The notes beneath the pieces were generated by a model. It ran no database searches, was not told where the DNA came from, and worked only from the letters and a program-made list of their open reading frames with translations. A stretch of DNA of 64,000 nt, taken from the NCBI GenBank assembly GCA_007922195.1, contig ML682090.1, positions 503,171 to 567,170 of the forward strand, read 5' to 3'. A program made the position numbers and the translations under genes. Numbering within the stretch: position 1 is the stretch's first letter; each line of letters begins with the position of its first letter. Shown piece by piece: positions 9,901-22,659 of the stretch. The DNA is from Podocnemis expansa. Its lineage: Eukaryota; Chordata; Testudines; Podocnemididae.

Positions 9901-12008
9901 GCTATAGGTCATTAATGGTCTGTTGTAGACGTCTGACTTGAGGGTTGTATGTAATGCCAGTGGTGTTCTATTGTTTTCTTTTTTGGTCCTTTCCTGTAGT
10001 AGTTGACTGCAGGGTACCCGTCTAGCTCTGTCAATCTGTTTCTTTATTTCCCCAGGTGGGTATTGTAGTTTTAAGAAAGCTTGATAGAGATCCTGAAGAT
10101 GTCTGTCTCTGTCTGAGGGATCAGAGCAAATGAGGTTATATCTTAGGGCTTGGCTGTAGACAATGGATTGTGTGGTGTGTTTAGGATGGAAGCTTGAGGT
10201 ATGTAGGTAACTATACCGATCAGTAGGTTTCCAGTATAGAGTGGTGTTGATGTGTCTATCCCTAATTTGTACTGTAAGATCCAGAAAGTGGATCTCCTGT
10301 GTGGAGTGTTCCAGGCTGTTTAATAGTGAACTGGAAATTGTTGAAATCTCTTTGGAAATCTTCAACAGCATCCCTGCCATGGGTCCAGATGATGAAGATG
10401 TCATCAATGTAGCGTAAGTAGAGGTGCTTTGGGATGAGACTTGAGGAAACGTTGTTCTAAGTCACCCATAAAAATGTTGGCATATTGTGGGGCCATGTGG
10501 GTACCCATAGCAGTGCTACTGACTTGAAGGCATAAATTATCCTCAAATCTGAAATGGTTGTGGGTAAGCACAAAAGCACAAAGTTCAGTCACAAGCTGTG
10601 CTGTTGCATCATCTGGGATGGTTCCTCTAATAGCTTGTAATCTACCCTTTGTGGGATGTTGGTGTAAAGAGTTTTGACATCCATAGTGGCCAGGATGGTG
10701 TTCTCAGGAAGCTCATAGATGAATTGGAGTTTCCTCAGGAAATCTGTGGTATCTCAAAGATAGCTAGGGATGTTGATAACATAGGGTCTGAGGAGGGAGT
10801 AAAAATAGTATTCTGCCAAAATTCCTACCCTATTATGTACTCATTGCCTCCTGAAGTCTCATTTTAATCTCTTCTGCTTAGCCTTTCTAGTCAAAATGCT
10901 ATATAGCGTTACTGGTACAGAAGCATTGCTGAGTTCCATCCTAGGGGTGGCTCCAGGTCAGGTATAGTGAAACAGTGTGGTGTCTTTTTCTGTGAGAGAC
11001 CATCAGGTCATCTAATCATCTAATCAATGGGACATCATGTACACCACAAACCACAAAAACCATTTCGACATTCTCATACTAAACTCAGCATCCTGGACAG
11101 AAGAGCACAACTGAGGACAAAAGAGAAATCTGCACCATTCAAAGGCTTTCTCCACATTCCTACAACTGAAAAGCCAATCAGCTGATTCCCTTTGAATTTT
11201 CCAAATAAAATTCTTTGTGCATCAAACAATCATGGCCAATGAGGAATTTCTTAGAGGAAGTCAGAAGAGCTTAGAATGGAAATGCTCTAAGTGACTTAAT
11301 GACAAGGGATGACATCTTTAGGACATCACTGCAACCCCAGCACCACTGTATGTGATGAAGATGAGAATTTGGCCCAAGTCTCTAACATGATCCTAGTCTA
11401 TAAAACACCATGTCTAGTGATGTGGTGTTGGTGGAGCCTGGTTGGTCCAAGGAAATTAGAAAGAGAAGGTGATTGAGCTAACATCGTTTATTGGAGCAAC
11501 TTGTGTTAGAAAGACACACAATCTTTTGTGCGTTCACAGAAAGTTTCTCTCTCTCACCAACAGCAATTGATCCAATAAATGTCCTTACCTCATCCCCTCT
11601 TTGTCTGGCTAAGGCACTCTGGAGAGCAATGCTAATTAAATATCGGTTGTTTAATCACATTACCATACAGGAGGGAGTGTGGGCTAGCAGAGGGTACTGG
11701 ACCACAGCTCGGGATCCCCCTCAACAATTCAGCCACTGACCCTCTGGGCAACCTTGGCCAAGTCACTTCAGCTCTCAGAGCTTCCATTTCCCTTCCCCAG
11801 TTTTGTGGCCTGCTTTATTTTTACTATAATTTCTTCAGAACAGGGCCCGTCTCTTCCTATTCGTGTGCAGTGACCAGTGCCTCTACTGGGTCTTTTACAT
11901 GCTGCTCTCCTACAAAGCATCAATAATAATAATATCATTTCTTTCCTTTTTCTGTTTCAGACTGAATATGCGACTCTGCCATACAACAATAGAAATACTC
12001 ATCTTTGA
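6667..12008 (+). CDS. Gene A: V-J/C1 ITIM-type Ig receptor, 3' exons only
   Basis: Four exons are visible: C1 (6667-6975), transmembrane (8099-8209), cytoplasmic 1 (8296-8345) and cytoplasmic 2 with stop (11961-12008). The summed length plus one base from the missing V exon is divisible by three. Donors and acceptors are GT/AG, with phase-1 junctions and a phase-0 last junction. Leader and V exons would lie left of the window, beyond gypsy copy A. The product should be a type I membrane receptor with an inhibitory tail on a leukocyte surface; this is inferred from architecture. No inactivating change is seen in the exons present. The last intron is enlarged to about 3.6 kb by a Penelope element. 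Confidence 0.75.
8099..8209 (+). CDS. Gene A connecting peptide and transmembrane exon
   Basis: Phase 1-1 exon of 111 bases. After a short hydrophilic stretch with a Cys (RRHVEC) comes a hydrophobic segment ([20 protein letters not shown]) ending in the stop-transfer WRKCRMRG. The Cys just outside the membrane is conserved in all four copies and could form a dimer disulfide (inference). No charged residue lies within the membrane span. Confidence 0.85.
8296..8345 (+). CDS. Gene A cytoplasmic exon 1
   Basis: A 50-base exon, phase 1 in and phase 0 out, encoding RAVQRGNQIPMRKIPQ after the shared Gly. Acceptor CATCAG, donor GTAAAC. The length and nearly the whole sequence are kept in B (37039-37088) and D (63380-63429), which supports it as coding although it is too short to find on its own. 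Confidence 0.8.
8393..8490 (-). repeat. CR1 3'-end fragment in the last intron of gene A
   Basis: ATAGAATCATAGAAGATTAGG followed by TTTGGAAGGGA..TCATCTAG is an aged CR1 3' end, orientation minus. Orthologous fragments lie at 37135-37350 (B) and 63495-63870 (D); here the remainder continues after the Penelope insertion near 10806-10960. Confidence 0.7.
8491..10805 (-). mobile_element. Penelope-like retroelement, 5'-truncated
   Basis: Read on the minus strand, broken frames give the Penelope reverse transcriptase (NTILATMDVKTLYTNIP; AMGTHMAPQYANIFMG; RYIDDIFIIW near 10380-10410; HFLDLTVQ and TTLYWKPTDRYSYLH near 10210-10310) and then a GIY-YIG endonuclease (HTLYIGETGQSLCRRINGHK near 9560-9640). 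The 3' tail, with the typical block TGAAGTGGG..CATGAAAGCTCATGCAATAAAT..TTAGTCTTTAAGTGCCACA in this orientation, ends at about 8491. Stops and frameshifts show it is dead. It is absent from the same intron of B, apart from a short unrelated tail fragment, so it inserted after A and B separated. A MITE interrupts it at about 8963-9530. Confidence 0.88.
8963..9530. mobile_element. Harbinger-like MITE nested in the Penelope element
   Basis: Begins GGCTATGTCTACACA and ends with the near-inverse TGTGTGTGGCCATACC. The interior is full of TTTCGAAACAA and its complement, which makes several local palindromes, plus a GC-rich core at 9090-9300. It splits the Penelope sequence CAACTGGTTTTT..GTGTTGTGATTTC, which is continuous (in reverse) at about 57660-57690. 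Open frames inside it are incidental. Confidence 0.75.
11670..11890 (+). repeat. MIR-like SINE before the last exon of gene A
   Basis: GTGTGGGCTAGCAGAGGGTACTGGACC..GGGCAACCTTGGCCAAGTCACTTCAG follows the MIR 5' consensus. The same element lies at 38155-38390 in gene B. Confidence 0.6.
11961..12008 (+). CDS. Gene A last exon: ITIM-like tail
   Basis: The acceptor TCTGTTTCAG follows a good pyrimidine tract. The exon reads [15 protein letters not shown] and stops at TGA. TEYATL fits the ITIM pattern (S/T/I/V/L-x-Y-x-x-L/I/V), and mammalian SIRP-alpha tails carry a similar TEYASI. In the family a phosphorylated ITIM recruits SHP-1 or SHP-2 phosphatases. A second tyrosine, YNN, fits a Grb2-type YxN site but is not kept in B. 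The intron phase is 0, matching the CAG end of the previous exon. Confidence 0.8.
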   Translation, partial: TEYATLPYNNRNTHL

Positions 12009-15000
12009 CTGCTACAGTGTAAAAAAAGTGGATTTTTTAAAAATAGAAGATGCAAAAAGGAGGAGAAATATGGAAAGTCTCATGTTTGTAACATGGATGA
12101 TGGGATGTAAATTTGCTCAAAATACAACCCATTCCCTTGTATTGTCTCTGAACCCATAGTCTGGACTCATACCTCTGTTCTTCCAGGAAATCCACAAGGC
12201 AATTTGCCTGTAGGTTCATGGGGCATTGGTTTTATATCTGAGCTCTAATATGTCTCTTCCTCCTCCATAGCACCTGTCACAGAAGTCACTCATCCCAGGG
12301 CACTCATGGGATTAGCTTCATCAAGCTCCAATGTCCCCTTCCATCATCTCATTCTAATCCCAGACTGACTCACTCTCTGAGATTCTGCAACTTTCTGCTG
12401 CCTGGTTTAGCTGCTCTTTCTTCCTACAGGGCTCATCTATGCAGATCAGCAGGCATTTTCCCTCTCCCAAAATAAACTGTGCTAGAGGAGCTCCAAACCC
12501 ACTGCCATAACTGTGCCACTTCCCCTGTGGCTGGCAGGAAAAGCCAGGCCTGCTCTCAACTTCTGGTTCCAGTTTGAGGAACCTTTTTATCAGCAAAGTC
12601 AGTAACAGCCCCCTTTCTAGGGCTTCCCTGAGCCTTTTTCTACATCACCTCTGAAACCACCACCCTATGCCGTGTCCCCACAAGATAAATCCTTCCTTCA
12701 GGCTCTGAATCTGTAAGAAATCAGCTCTAGCCCTAGCTTTCTGCCTTTCCTTCTTTCATATCCTAAGAATGACCGCAGTCCTATACCACTGCAGCTTCCT
12801 GCCTTTATACCAACTCCATTTGCTCCTCCTCAGCTGGGCTCCAGAATCATTCAGGGGGTGACTTAGGCACCTAATTCCCCTCAGCTGGGGACTGTCTACT
12901 TAACTGGCCATTCCTCTGCCTCGTTCACCCCACACTAGTCTAGAAGGAGGGAATATCCCACCATACGTGGTGGCAATTTAGGGTCCTCTGGGCCCATGGG
13001 CCTCTTCCAATAATGGGTCCCACCTAGGGACCCACTCAGGGCCCTAGGCAAACTCACTTGGGGCCATAGTCCCACTCCACTCTGCAGCCCTGCCCTCTAC
13101 GAAAAGGGCCAGTGCTGGAGTGGGGCAGGGAAAAGGCTCTGGGGCCAGACTAGCCCCAGCCAGGTTGATCGCTCCCTCCACCCCCGAGCAGCCCTTGCAC
13201 TTGGGGTAGCTGCCAGTGTAACCTGGCTGTTCTGGAGGCTGTGCTGTGCAGCTAGCTAGACCCTCACAGACAGACCGGCCAGCCCAGGGATCGGGCAGGT
13301 GATCAGAGTCCTTCCTCCCGACCAGCCCTCCCCACCCCTGGACGATGGGAGAGGATCACAGAGCCCAGCCTCCAGCCCAGGGTGGCTCTGCTCCTCCCCA
13401 GCACTACTTGGAGTAGGGTCCCCAACACTGTGAGGTCCCCTGAGCTTGGGTCCTATAGGTCCATGGATTAATCCACCCTATCATCAAGATGGGTCTTAGA
13501 TGCTGATTCAGGGTAATAACATGTAGCTTCAGAAACTGAGCATGCAACACCATATCCTGTCCTAAAGAGGGTTTCCCATCAAGCACTGACCCTGCAGGGA
13601 AGAAGCAATCGAAAGAAATCCCATCCCAAAGCAGGCAGGGCATGAGTGGGTTAGCTCTGTCTGACCACATTTAGTAACAAACAGTTCCATGCGAGGGCAA
13701 ACAGACAGGCTTTGATAGAGTTGGACACCATAGTCATTTCTATTTTCAAGTAGACTGTTAAACTTTATTTAAAATTCCTCTATGTAAACAATGCCTGGAA
13801 ACAATAATGGGATCCTTGCTCTGTAAAATCAGGGCCTTGCTGAAGAATTAATTCAGGATTGAGGCAATGCCTACACTGACGGCAGCAAAACCACCGCCAT
13901 CAGCCCGGTGTTCCAGGAGTGCTTAGCAGTGAGTCTGAACTTGCTGCTGTGCTCCCGGAAGTCGACGCCAGCAGAGCCAGCGCTGGGGATCATGGTGCCC
14001 CCCGCAGCAGAGCGACGCCGGCACAGATGAGTGATATCATCAAGGGAGTGCCACAGCGCTGTCCCCTTTTGAAGCCCCTCAAAATGCCAGCGCCCCCCTT
14101 TTACACAGGGGCTCCTTACTGCCTAGCGCTGGCCTTGAACGCCAGAAGGCCTGAGGACCAGGAGACATAAGGGAAGGTCAACTGCAAGGGATTTGCAGTC
14201 AGCTTTCCCGGATGTGTCCCAGTGGCTTAGGAACTCACAGGTATTTACATAAAGCATTTTACATGCCTTGTGTAAATGCCGGTTGACTGTCACCAAGAAA
14301 AGCCCTCAGAGTAGACTAGGGCTGAGACAGCTTTGTGTAACAAGTAGCTCCTCTGAGTCTGCTGCTATCGCTCTTCTACTGAATTTTCAGAAGAAGCAAG
14401 AAAGCTCAAATCAAGCCTTAGCAGAATTACAGGGGCGTTTTAGACCTGCCTCCATCCTATATTCACTGATTTTGAAGATCCAGAGAATGACTTATTAGTG
14501 CAAATGAAAGTTTGTCTTCACCATTAACATTTACCCTGGCTGATGTGTGACAAGGCAAATAATGAATTATATAAATAGTGTATTCACCCAACCGATGCAG
14601 TAGCAGTTCGAAACACTGAGCCCAGTTAAACACAGTGCACATCTCTATGGAAGTGTTGCTCTGTTCTCGTGTCCAGAAAGGAATAAATATTCAACAGGGA
14701 CAAAGAGAAGGAACGGATAGAATTGTGAGAAATCAGTCCAACTGTTAATGGGGCTGCTGATTTGCATTAATTGAGGATCTAGCTCATGAAGGACTTTAGG
14801 AAAGCCAGAATGATTCAGAAATGAGACCAGGAAATCCTTCTGGTGGAATTTCTGGCCTCCAGATCAGTTCAAGTCTTGTCACCTTTCTCCAAACTGTAGT
14901 TTTTGATGTATTTTGCACCTCCCAACTTCCTGATGATTTGAGTGGACTAGTGCTGGGTGCACAAAGAACGCAGGGTTTGGCCATGTTAGCCCAGCGCATA

Positions 15001-15090
15001 GAGCAGTGAGGAGTATCATGAGTGTACTGGAACCACTTCTTGCAGCATGACACACCATAGTGAGTCCTCCAATTAGCGTGGCTTTGACAC
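12009..15090. other. Downstream flank of gene A, shared with gene B
   Basis: Noncoding. Blocks at 12150-12420, 12690-12890 and 14800-14990 align with 38620-38900, 39170-39400 and 39690-39870 after gene B (for example TGGAATTTCTGG..CAGATCAGTTCAAG). Copies A and B therefore share at least 3 kb of 3' flank. Between the blocks lies unmatched GC-rich sequence at 13000-13400 that resembles the low-complexity repeat at 45110-45430. No gene seen. Confidence 0.55.
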
Positions 15091-15134
15091 ATTTACATGT
15101 TGTTTGGCTCCTCCAGTATAATGCTAATTCCTGG

Positions 15135-15310
15135 CTCCCCATGAGTAGATCCAATGTGCTTTACACAAGAAGGCAGTAACATTACCCCCATTTTACAGAT
15201 GGGGAAACTGAGGCACAGAGAGTGGCTACCAATTACCCAAGGTAAGCCCGTACCAGAGATGGGAGTTGAATCCAAGTCACCGTCCAGTGCTCTATCCCCT
15301 AGGCCATACC
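15135..15310 (-). repeat. MIR SINE
   Basis: Contains CCCCATTTTACAGATGGGGAAACTG..AGGCACAGAGAG and a tail ending TCTATCCCCTAGGCCATACC, the reverse complement of the MIR tRNA-related head. A shorter relative is at 40745-40870. Confidence 0.8.
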
Positions 15311-17090
15311 ACCCAGTGGATAATTAGTGACTGATCCATTTTCTCAATGTCTCCAGTTTGACCCATAATGTTTAGTTTGTTTCACACTGTTGAAAGGAAC
15401 CCTTTAGTTTTTGTAGTTACTGCATGCACTTTTCTGTGTTACCTTTGCTCAAGCCTTATACTGTCTACAGATGAATTGAGGATTGCAGTTTACACTTCCC
15501 TAGTACTCAAACATGGGGAGTGAGAACTGAAAAAGTCAGTCCAAGCGTTTTGGTAACTGAACAAACAAACAAACAAAAAGTGGCAAAATATGTGGGCTGC
15601 AAGCTGCCATAGCAGCATGCAACTAGCTGAGCAACAGTGCTACTGCATTTTTAAACAATGGCTTCTTTGCAGCAGACCCGGCTATTTGTCCTCAAGCCTG
15701 TGGTTTTTTTGAAAGGCTGGTTTCAGTTTGACTTCCTTTCTATGTTTGTTTTTTAAAAAACAATCAAAGTTATTACATTAAGTTTGTCTTTGTCTTGGCT
15801 TTCAATAGACTTGCCTGGAGAAGATAAAGTGCACGGTGAATTTTTATCAGTTCCTCTTTAATCATTAGGGCTCATTTTCAAATGTATCCAAGTGATATAG
15901 GTACCTGATTCCTACTGATTTTGGAAACCTCATTAGGAAACAATGCATGATTAAGCCCCTAAATACATTGACATTCAGTTGTCGTGAGCCTAGGTACTAT
16001 GGAAATGCAGGGTGGGACTGTCACATGATGCACAATGGGCTATGATCTGTGTAATTTTCCTCTTCACTTTTATCCAGAGGCCTGCCTGACCATGAGGATC
16101 CCCTTCCTCTCCCCCATGCAACAGAGTCCTGGTGTCCCAGTAAGACAGGGGCCAGGATTCCTGGGAGGCTTGGCCACCACACAGCAGTCAAGGATAGAAG
16201 GACTTTGCCTCATGGGATAAGGGCTGGGGTGTCCAGTCGCCACTCCAGGGTGCTATCTCCATGCCAGATGATCCCCTGATCACTCCACACAGTTCAAATC
16301 AAATAGTTTATTAAACAACTGTAAAATAAAAGGGGAGAAAGGTAAAAGGAAGCTGGTAACCCCACCCTGTAGGCCTAGGGAGCCCACGCACAACAGCTCT
16401 CAGCTGTAAGGGTAGCTCACAGCCCTGCATGGGCTGGAGCAATACCACAGCTCAGACGCCTGCTCTTGTGGTGGCCACATGTCCTCAGGTGTTCAATGGC
16501 TGGACCCTTCTCCATGGAGTTAGCCACATGTTGGGGCCATGGCCACCCTCCAAGTCCAGCCTGCGACGCCTCTTTCAGGCAACATCTCCCTGGGCTTGGC
16601 CCTCTGCCTAGGGCCCACCTCACTCTCTCTAGTTGCTTGGCCCTGGTTTACTTGTGGTATGACTGGCATCCACTCCCCTACCCTGCACCACGTTCCCGGG
16701 TACAAATCAACCCTGGCTCCCCATCAGGATGGCTGGTCTGCCCTGCTCCAGCTCCTGGCTGCTCTAAATATAGCTCTGCTCTGTCTCCAGCTCAGCTTGG
16801 GCTACAAGCAAGACCTTAGCTCTGCCCTACTTTCTCACTTAGGCAGCTCCTGCTCATACGAAGGACAGGCCCATGAGGTCCATGCTCCCTCAGTGGCCTG
16901 CCTGACCTGGCAATCCAAATGACCTGGACAATTGGCCTCCCCCCATTGACCCTGAGCACGATCAGCCACAGGATCTTGCTTTCTCATTGACCCCCTCCCC
17001 TTTCTTTTGGTATTGAAACACGGCTGACCAAAAACCACACTAAGTGTCATCAAGAGGCCAGCAGCCCCTTCCAATGTATGCCAACACCTT
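15311..17090. other. Spacer with a possible LTR-like repeat
   Basis: No gene. From about 16215 to 17050 the sequence has the look of a reversed LTR (TTTATTAAACAACTGTAAAATAAAAGG near its left part, GC-rich remainder), but no terminal repeat or target duplication could be confirmed. A short (CAAA)n tract lies at 15560-15580. Confidence 0.3.
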
Positions 17091-17395
17091 TCATTTTGCA
17101 GGAGGAAATCTCCCACCTCCACAAGTTTGGTTCTTTTTGTGACTTCTCTTCCTCCTATTCATAGTTTAGATGTAAGGTTGCCTTTGAGTAATATTTTGAC
17201 ACTCAGCCGCATGCTGCAGCAGCAAGATCAGTAACAAGCAGTAAAAATAAAGCAACAGCTTTTAAAGAAAGATAGATAAATGCATACAAAATGGCTGCTG
17301 TCATTGAGGTCAGCAGTGAAACACTTGTGAGTTTCCTGGCTCAGATTCCCACATCAGTTATGATTTTTTCCCTCCGGAAGCTGCTGCATCCTGTG
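17091..17395. repeat. Start of the duplicated 5' flank (B side)
   Basis: GGAGGAAATCTCCCACCTCC..AAGTTTGGTTCTTTTTGTGACTTC aligns with 50500-50760 upstream of gene D. The match then stops and resumes at 23140, so about 5.7 kb here is extra relative to the D side. Confidence 0.6.
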
Positions 17396-18764
17396 TTGAT
17401 TCCAAAGGGGCAGCCATGGGACGGATACCAGACTCTCACCGCACCTCTGGGCTGGCCTGCCCCACCCCTAGGCAGGAACAGCCAGCCCAAGGGGAGGGTG
17501 GGAGAGTGGAGTTTGACCCATAGACTGGCCCGCTCTGCCCCTGGGCTGGCTGTTCCCTGTCCTGGGATCGGGGTGAGCCAACCCAGATTTAAGGCTGGGT
17601 TCCACACGCCCTACCTACCCTGGGGGGATGGAAAAGCTGGCTCAGAGGGCCAGAGCCCCGTAAGCCAGCCCTGTGTGGTGTCTGCACAGGGAAAATACAC
17701 AGAAACTGAGAACAGAGAGATAGGCGTGGCAAAGAGCAAGAAAGTAAAGTAAAGCCTGTGAGTGGTCTGACCCTGGAAAAAGCTAAAGACAATTTTTGGA
17801 AGTGTATTAACTTAGGATGTTTGCCACTGTAAGCTAAGAAACTGCCCCTTTTGTTCCTGGCTTTTCCTGAATTTGGAGAAGCAGGATTTGGATGAAATCC
17901 TTCGAATTAACAAGGAATGGACCAAAACAAAAAATACTAGAGTCCAGCAATTTCTGCTTCCAACTGAAACTTGATTAGTTGCTTGAGTCAAAATGAACAG
18001 AGCCCATTAGTGCAAGTTAACTATGTCATCCCCCTTTCAGCCCCTGCAGATGCTTTCTGCCCACTTTACACCCTAGGCCAGATTATTTTGCCACTTCAGC
18101 CAGAGTTGTGTGTTTATAACTCATAAGGTAACTAGACTTCCTCTATATAATTTATATAGTTGTTTACAGGAACTGAATTTGCCCATTGTTTCAGAGTGAC
18201 CTCTTTATTTCAGGTAGAAATTGGTCCCAGGGTGATCAAGCAAATGATGATTGATATAAATTGTCTGTCATCAGACATACCAATGATCCCTGGCTGTTTA
18301 TAGGGCTTTTCTCTACAGAAGTGTTGCTGAGCGATAGACAGAACTAAATGTTCAGCAGGGCCAGGCAGTGATGGAATGGTTTTCAGCTGATGTCTGGAAG
18401 AAATGTCAGCCCAAGTATTAACAGGGTTGCTGAGCAAATAGGTCTCTCCAGCTACCTGATGTGATGATTACCTGGATTGGAACAGCTGTGAATTGAGGCC
18501 AGATTCAAAGAAACCATCAACCTCCCTCCCCTCACCACACCCCCACCCAGAAAACTGCCATCATGTAATGTAATGTCAGCAGCCCATAAAAGCTAGGATG
18601 GGCTCTGGAGGAAGCAGAGTACAGCTGATCATCAGGAGCTAGGTCAGCCATATTTGCACCTTTTATTTAAACCCTTTGATTTCATTTAGTCCTGCTTCTA
18701 TGGACACCAATGGGGTTTTTGTCATTAACTTCAACAGGGCCAGAATTCTGCCCCTGTAGTTTAT

Positions 18765-19790
18765 ACGTCATACAATCATAGCAACATCAGGCCAGAAAAA
18801 GGGACTGCAGTGGGTCATCTAGTGCAACTCTCTGCTGAGGCAGGGTCAAGTAAACCAAGACCATCCCTTACAGCTGTTCATCTACTCTGTTCTTAAAACC
18901 TCTTAGGATGGAGATTTCACAACCTCCCAAGGTGATGTGTTCAAGTTCTTAACTATCCTTAGAGTTGGAAAACTTTCCTGATATCTAACCTAAGTCTTCC
19001 TTTCTGCAGATTCAGCCCATTTCTTCTTATGCTATCCTCAGGGGTCATGGAGAACAATTACCCTCCTCTCTATAACAACCCTTAACATGAGGGTAGTCAA
19101 TTATTTTCTAATCAAGATCCAAATTTCTTGGTCACAGTATATTCATGGGTCAGCCTCTGGAGAAACATTTTTCCACACTGCAATAGCAATAATTACAATA
19201 ACTAAATACAAAAATTTTGCTGTCCATTCCAAAGCATCTGATGATCCAGATTTGGACATGCACTGCATATTGACTACCCAGCTCTAATATATCTGAAGGT
19301 TTATCAGGTCTCTCCCATCACTCTTCTTTTTTCAAGACTAAACATGGTCAGGTTTTGGGGTTTTTTTAAACCATTCCTTAGTGGTCAGGCATTCTAAACC
19401 TCCTGTCATTTTTATTGCTCTTCTCTGGACTCTCTCCCATTTGTTCACATCTCTCTCAAAATGTGGTGCTCAGGACAACACACAATACTCAGCTGAGACC
19501 TCACCAGTTGTAAGTACAGAAAGAAAACAACTTCCTGCATCTCATTTACCACATGCCTGTTAACACACCCAGAATGACATGTCTTCTTTGAAACAGCACC
19601 ACATGACTGACTTGTTCAATTTGTCATTCACTGTAACATCCCACCTCCTTTTCTGCAGTTCCGTTACTTAATCAGTTTTTCTCTGTTTTGTAATTTTGAA
19701 TTTGATTTTACCTTCCAAGTGTAGTACTTGTGACTGCCTTTATTGAATTTAGTCTTGGTGATTTCAGCCCAGGTCTGTAAATATGAGGGA
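18765..19790 (-). mobile_element. Old CR1 LINE 3' fragment
   Basis: CAATCATAG..GGGTCATCTAGTGCAACTC followed by GATGGAGATTTCACAACCTCCC and later TCTTCTCTGGACTCTCTCCC, TTGTTCA..TCTCTC, GGTGCTCAGGACAACACACAATACTC parallel 990-1500 of the young CR1 with many differences and an internal gap. Confidence 0.8.
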
Positions 19791-20956
19791 GGTGAGCTTT
19801 TACTATTATTTAGGATTTTTTTTTTTTTAAAACAAAAAGTCTTTGACCATTAAAGGAACATTATTGATTGAGTTTCTTTAAATTTCTAAGTCCATTGTGG
19901 ATGGAACCCATATCACTCAGCTTTTTTCTGTGACTCCAGTCAGATCACTTGAGTCTCTCTCTCTTTTTTGGGTTGTAAGAGCACTTCACCCCAAAGCTCT
20001 ACAGCTAACAGGTCCCTGGGGGGGGGGGTCTCCAGTCAGCAGTCCCAGGAATCCAGCCCTTGCTTCAGGGCTTCTCCTACTCTCATTTATGGTGCAGACC
20101 TTTTACAAGTGTCTTCTCTTCCTTCTTCAATAGTGCAGAAGGAAAGCAAATTAAAGCTGGAACAAAAAATAAAGTTAATGCCACCCCCTAAGTCTGAAGT
20201 TTCATCAGTCTGTGCCCCTGTCCACAGCAGGATGGTAGGGGGAAGTCAGGAATCCCCTCTCCTCAGAGCTCCAGAACATTGAGACTATCAACCAGTCAAA
20301 AAAAACTTGTTTTTGTTTAAATCTTCTGCTGTCCACACTCTAAGACCCTAGAAAAGGAAAGTCTTGGAGCCCCACAACTTTACACCAGGATTTTATAGCT
20401 CCAAATCCAAAGCCCAGCAAGCCCATGTCAGCTGACCTGGTCCAGACACTCAGTATAGACTCTTAAAAGTCTTCCTGTCAACTGCTCCACTCCAGCTGAG
20501 TTGCAGCTTTTTATCCCAGCTGCTGTCAAACCTGCCATTTAGTTGCATCTGGTGAGGTGATTGCTCCTTGTCTTAACCCTTGAGCTTCTGCTGCTTTGTA
20601 TGGTCCATACACTCCAATATGGGAAGTAACACCTCTGCCAGTTATCTGACTCTTCAGTTAACTGATCTTTCTGGAAATCTCATTGTTTGTGCCATGGCAT
20701 TTATTTTGTTCCTCTTTAACTCACCTCTTGTTTTCACTGTCTCTCCCACAGGAAGTGAATTACAAGGATCTGGTCTAAAGTAGTTGAATGTGTGGGTCAC
20801 AACAGCTGATTCATTGTCTGAGGAAAAGTTAGGTATCCTAAATTAGCAAAAAAAAAAAAAAGGCAAAAACACGCAATTTCTCTCTCTTGTCCTAGTCAGG
20901 AATAATGAATTAAGAATATTGACTATCTCAGCATGACATTGAGGCTGGTGGCAGTT

Positions 20957-21015
20957 TGGGGGGGTTTGGTTTGGTTTGGTTTGGTTTGTGTTTTGTTTTG
21001 TTTGTTTGTTTGCTT
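20957..21015 (+). repeat. (GGTTT)n/(GTTT)n simple repeat
   Basis: Successive GGTTT units followed by GTTTT and GTTT units. Confidence 0.85.
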
Positions 21016-22295
21016 GCTGATAATATCTGCTTCCTTGAAAAAAATGAGTCTAGTTCTTGGAAACTCAAAAAGCAAAAAAAAATTCTACTTTTTGTTTCTA
21101 CAAAGGGCCAAACATTTCTGTAGAAAAACAGCCCACTGAAGGTCACTCGTTCTCTGCAGAACTTGAACAAAGGCATGTAGGTGCCTGTGCTATAAGGAGA
21201 GGTGAGCACTTCTGTTAGCGTAAACTTCAGATAAAATCAAGCTCACTCAATATAAATCTGAACCCCATTTTGTGAGTCTATGTTACATCAGAATGGAGCT
21301 TTCGTGGGAAAGTCACTGTTTTAAATGGTTGAAAGTCTTCTGGGAGACATCAGAAATACTCATAAAACTGATTTAAAGGGGACAAATTCAGGTGACAGCT
21401 AGAGACATGTAAGCTATTTGCATTAAATTAGAGCTAAGCCCAAAATGAAGCTCCCCTGAAGTTTGAAATCTTTGGTTAAGTTGAGAAAATTGTTTCCTGC
21501 CTCCCTGCTCTGAGCTGAAACCAAAAATAGATAAACAATGCAGATAGTCACAGTATTTCCAGCGCAGCTCAAACAGGGAGCAGAAAGTCTTTAGCAATCA
21601 GGTGTCTGGGTCAGATTTTTCAGCCCAATTTCCAAACTCAGTTCTACAGCCCATTACTTCATTAAGGAAAATTCCCACTGTTGTAAGTGGGAATTCTGTC
21701 TGAGTGAGGCCTGCAAAATCATGGCCCAATGCATTTCAGATACACATCTCAGCTAATCCTCCAAATTTGTTAATATTCAGATATCACTATTGGGAAAAAC
21801 GTGTGCCATAAGGGACAGAGACTGAACAGAATATTGCACCCTATTGTGTTATTTTCTCACGTAACCCTTCTGCCAGGCAAGATGGCAGAGCAAGGGCCAC
21901 GCTCTATATCTAGGGGTTTCCAAACAACGTTAGAGCACCAACCGGCTTGAGCCCCAATACAGCCTTCTGGGAAATCATGCACTATTCCCTGGGCACCCCA
22001 AAGGGGTAAAGCTTCCCCGCTTGCAAACATAAGTCTGAGTGTAGTATACAGGACTTTTAAGAGTAGTATAAAGATTGTATAGGCACAATATCAAAATCAG
22101 CACTAATCTGGAGAATCAGTGCAGAACAGGATTCTCACAAAACCCAGTACAGCACTAACTCCACCCCAATGTATGTAGAGAATGTCCCTCATGTCAGCTG
22201 TCAATTGGCACCACCCGATGGTCACTCACACTCTCCAGCCCTCCGCTGGCCACTCACACCATCCGCCAGCTCCACCCATCGGTCAGTCACTCTTC

Positions 22296-22385
22296 AGTGA
22301 TGCCAGTTCTAAGAGAAGGTCTCAGCCCTCACTGATTCCAGTTCCAAAGAAAAGGTCTCAGCCCTCAGTGATTTCAGCTCCTGAC
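22296..22385 (+). repeat. Short minisatellite, 35-36 bp unit
   Basis: Two full units (22296-22330 and 22331-22366) and a partial third begin AGTGAT/ACTGATT..CAGTT and end GGTCTCAGCCCTC. Confidence 0.7.
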
Positions 22386-22659
22386 TTCAGCACACCACAG
22401 ACTGCTCCTCTGATCAAAATTAGAAACAGAGGCCCTACAGGGAACCAATTCAAGATTATTTTTTAACAATGGGGCAGGAGTAAGACAGTGTTTCAGGCAT
22501 ATTTCTTTATCAGAACTATGCTCCCCCATCCCTTTTTCTACCTTTACCAGGATGAAAAAAGAGGGTCACTTACTCTTTTCAGGTCTTTGTACTGATGGTG
22601 ACATTTCCAACAAATAAACTAAACAGAGTTTATACAATCAAAAGGATAGCAGACTATAA

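Noticed and set aside
16417..17122. Open frames on both strands in a repeat-like block
   Set aside because: No motif and no conservation with the matching flank; probably an LTR-like repeat.
22182..22466. Open frame over the 22.2-22.4 kb block
   Set aside because: Created by a 35-36 bp minisatellite; repeats only RSQPS-like words.
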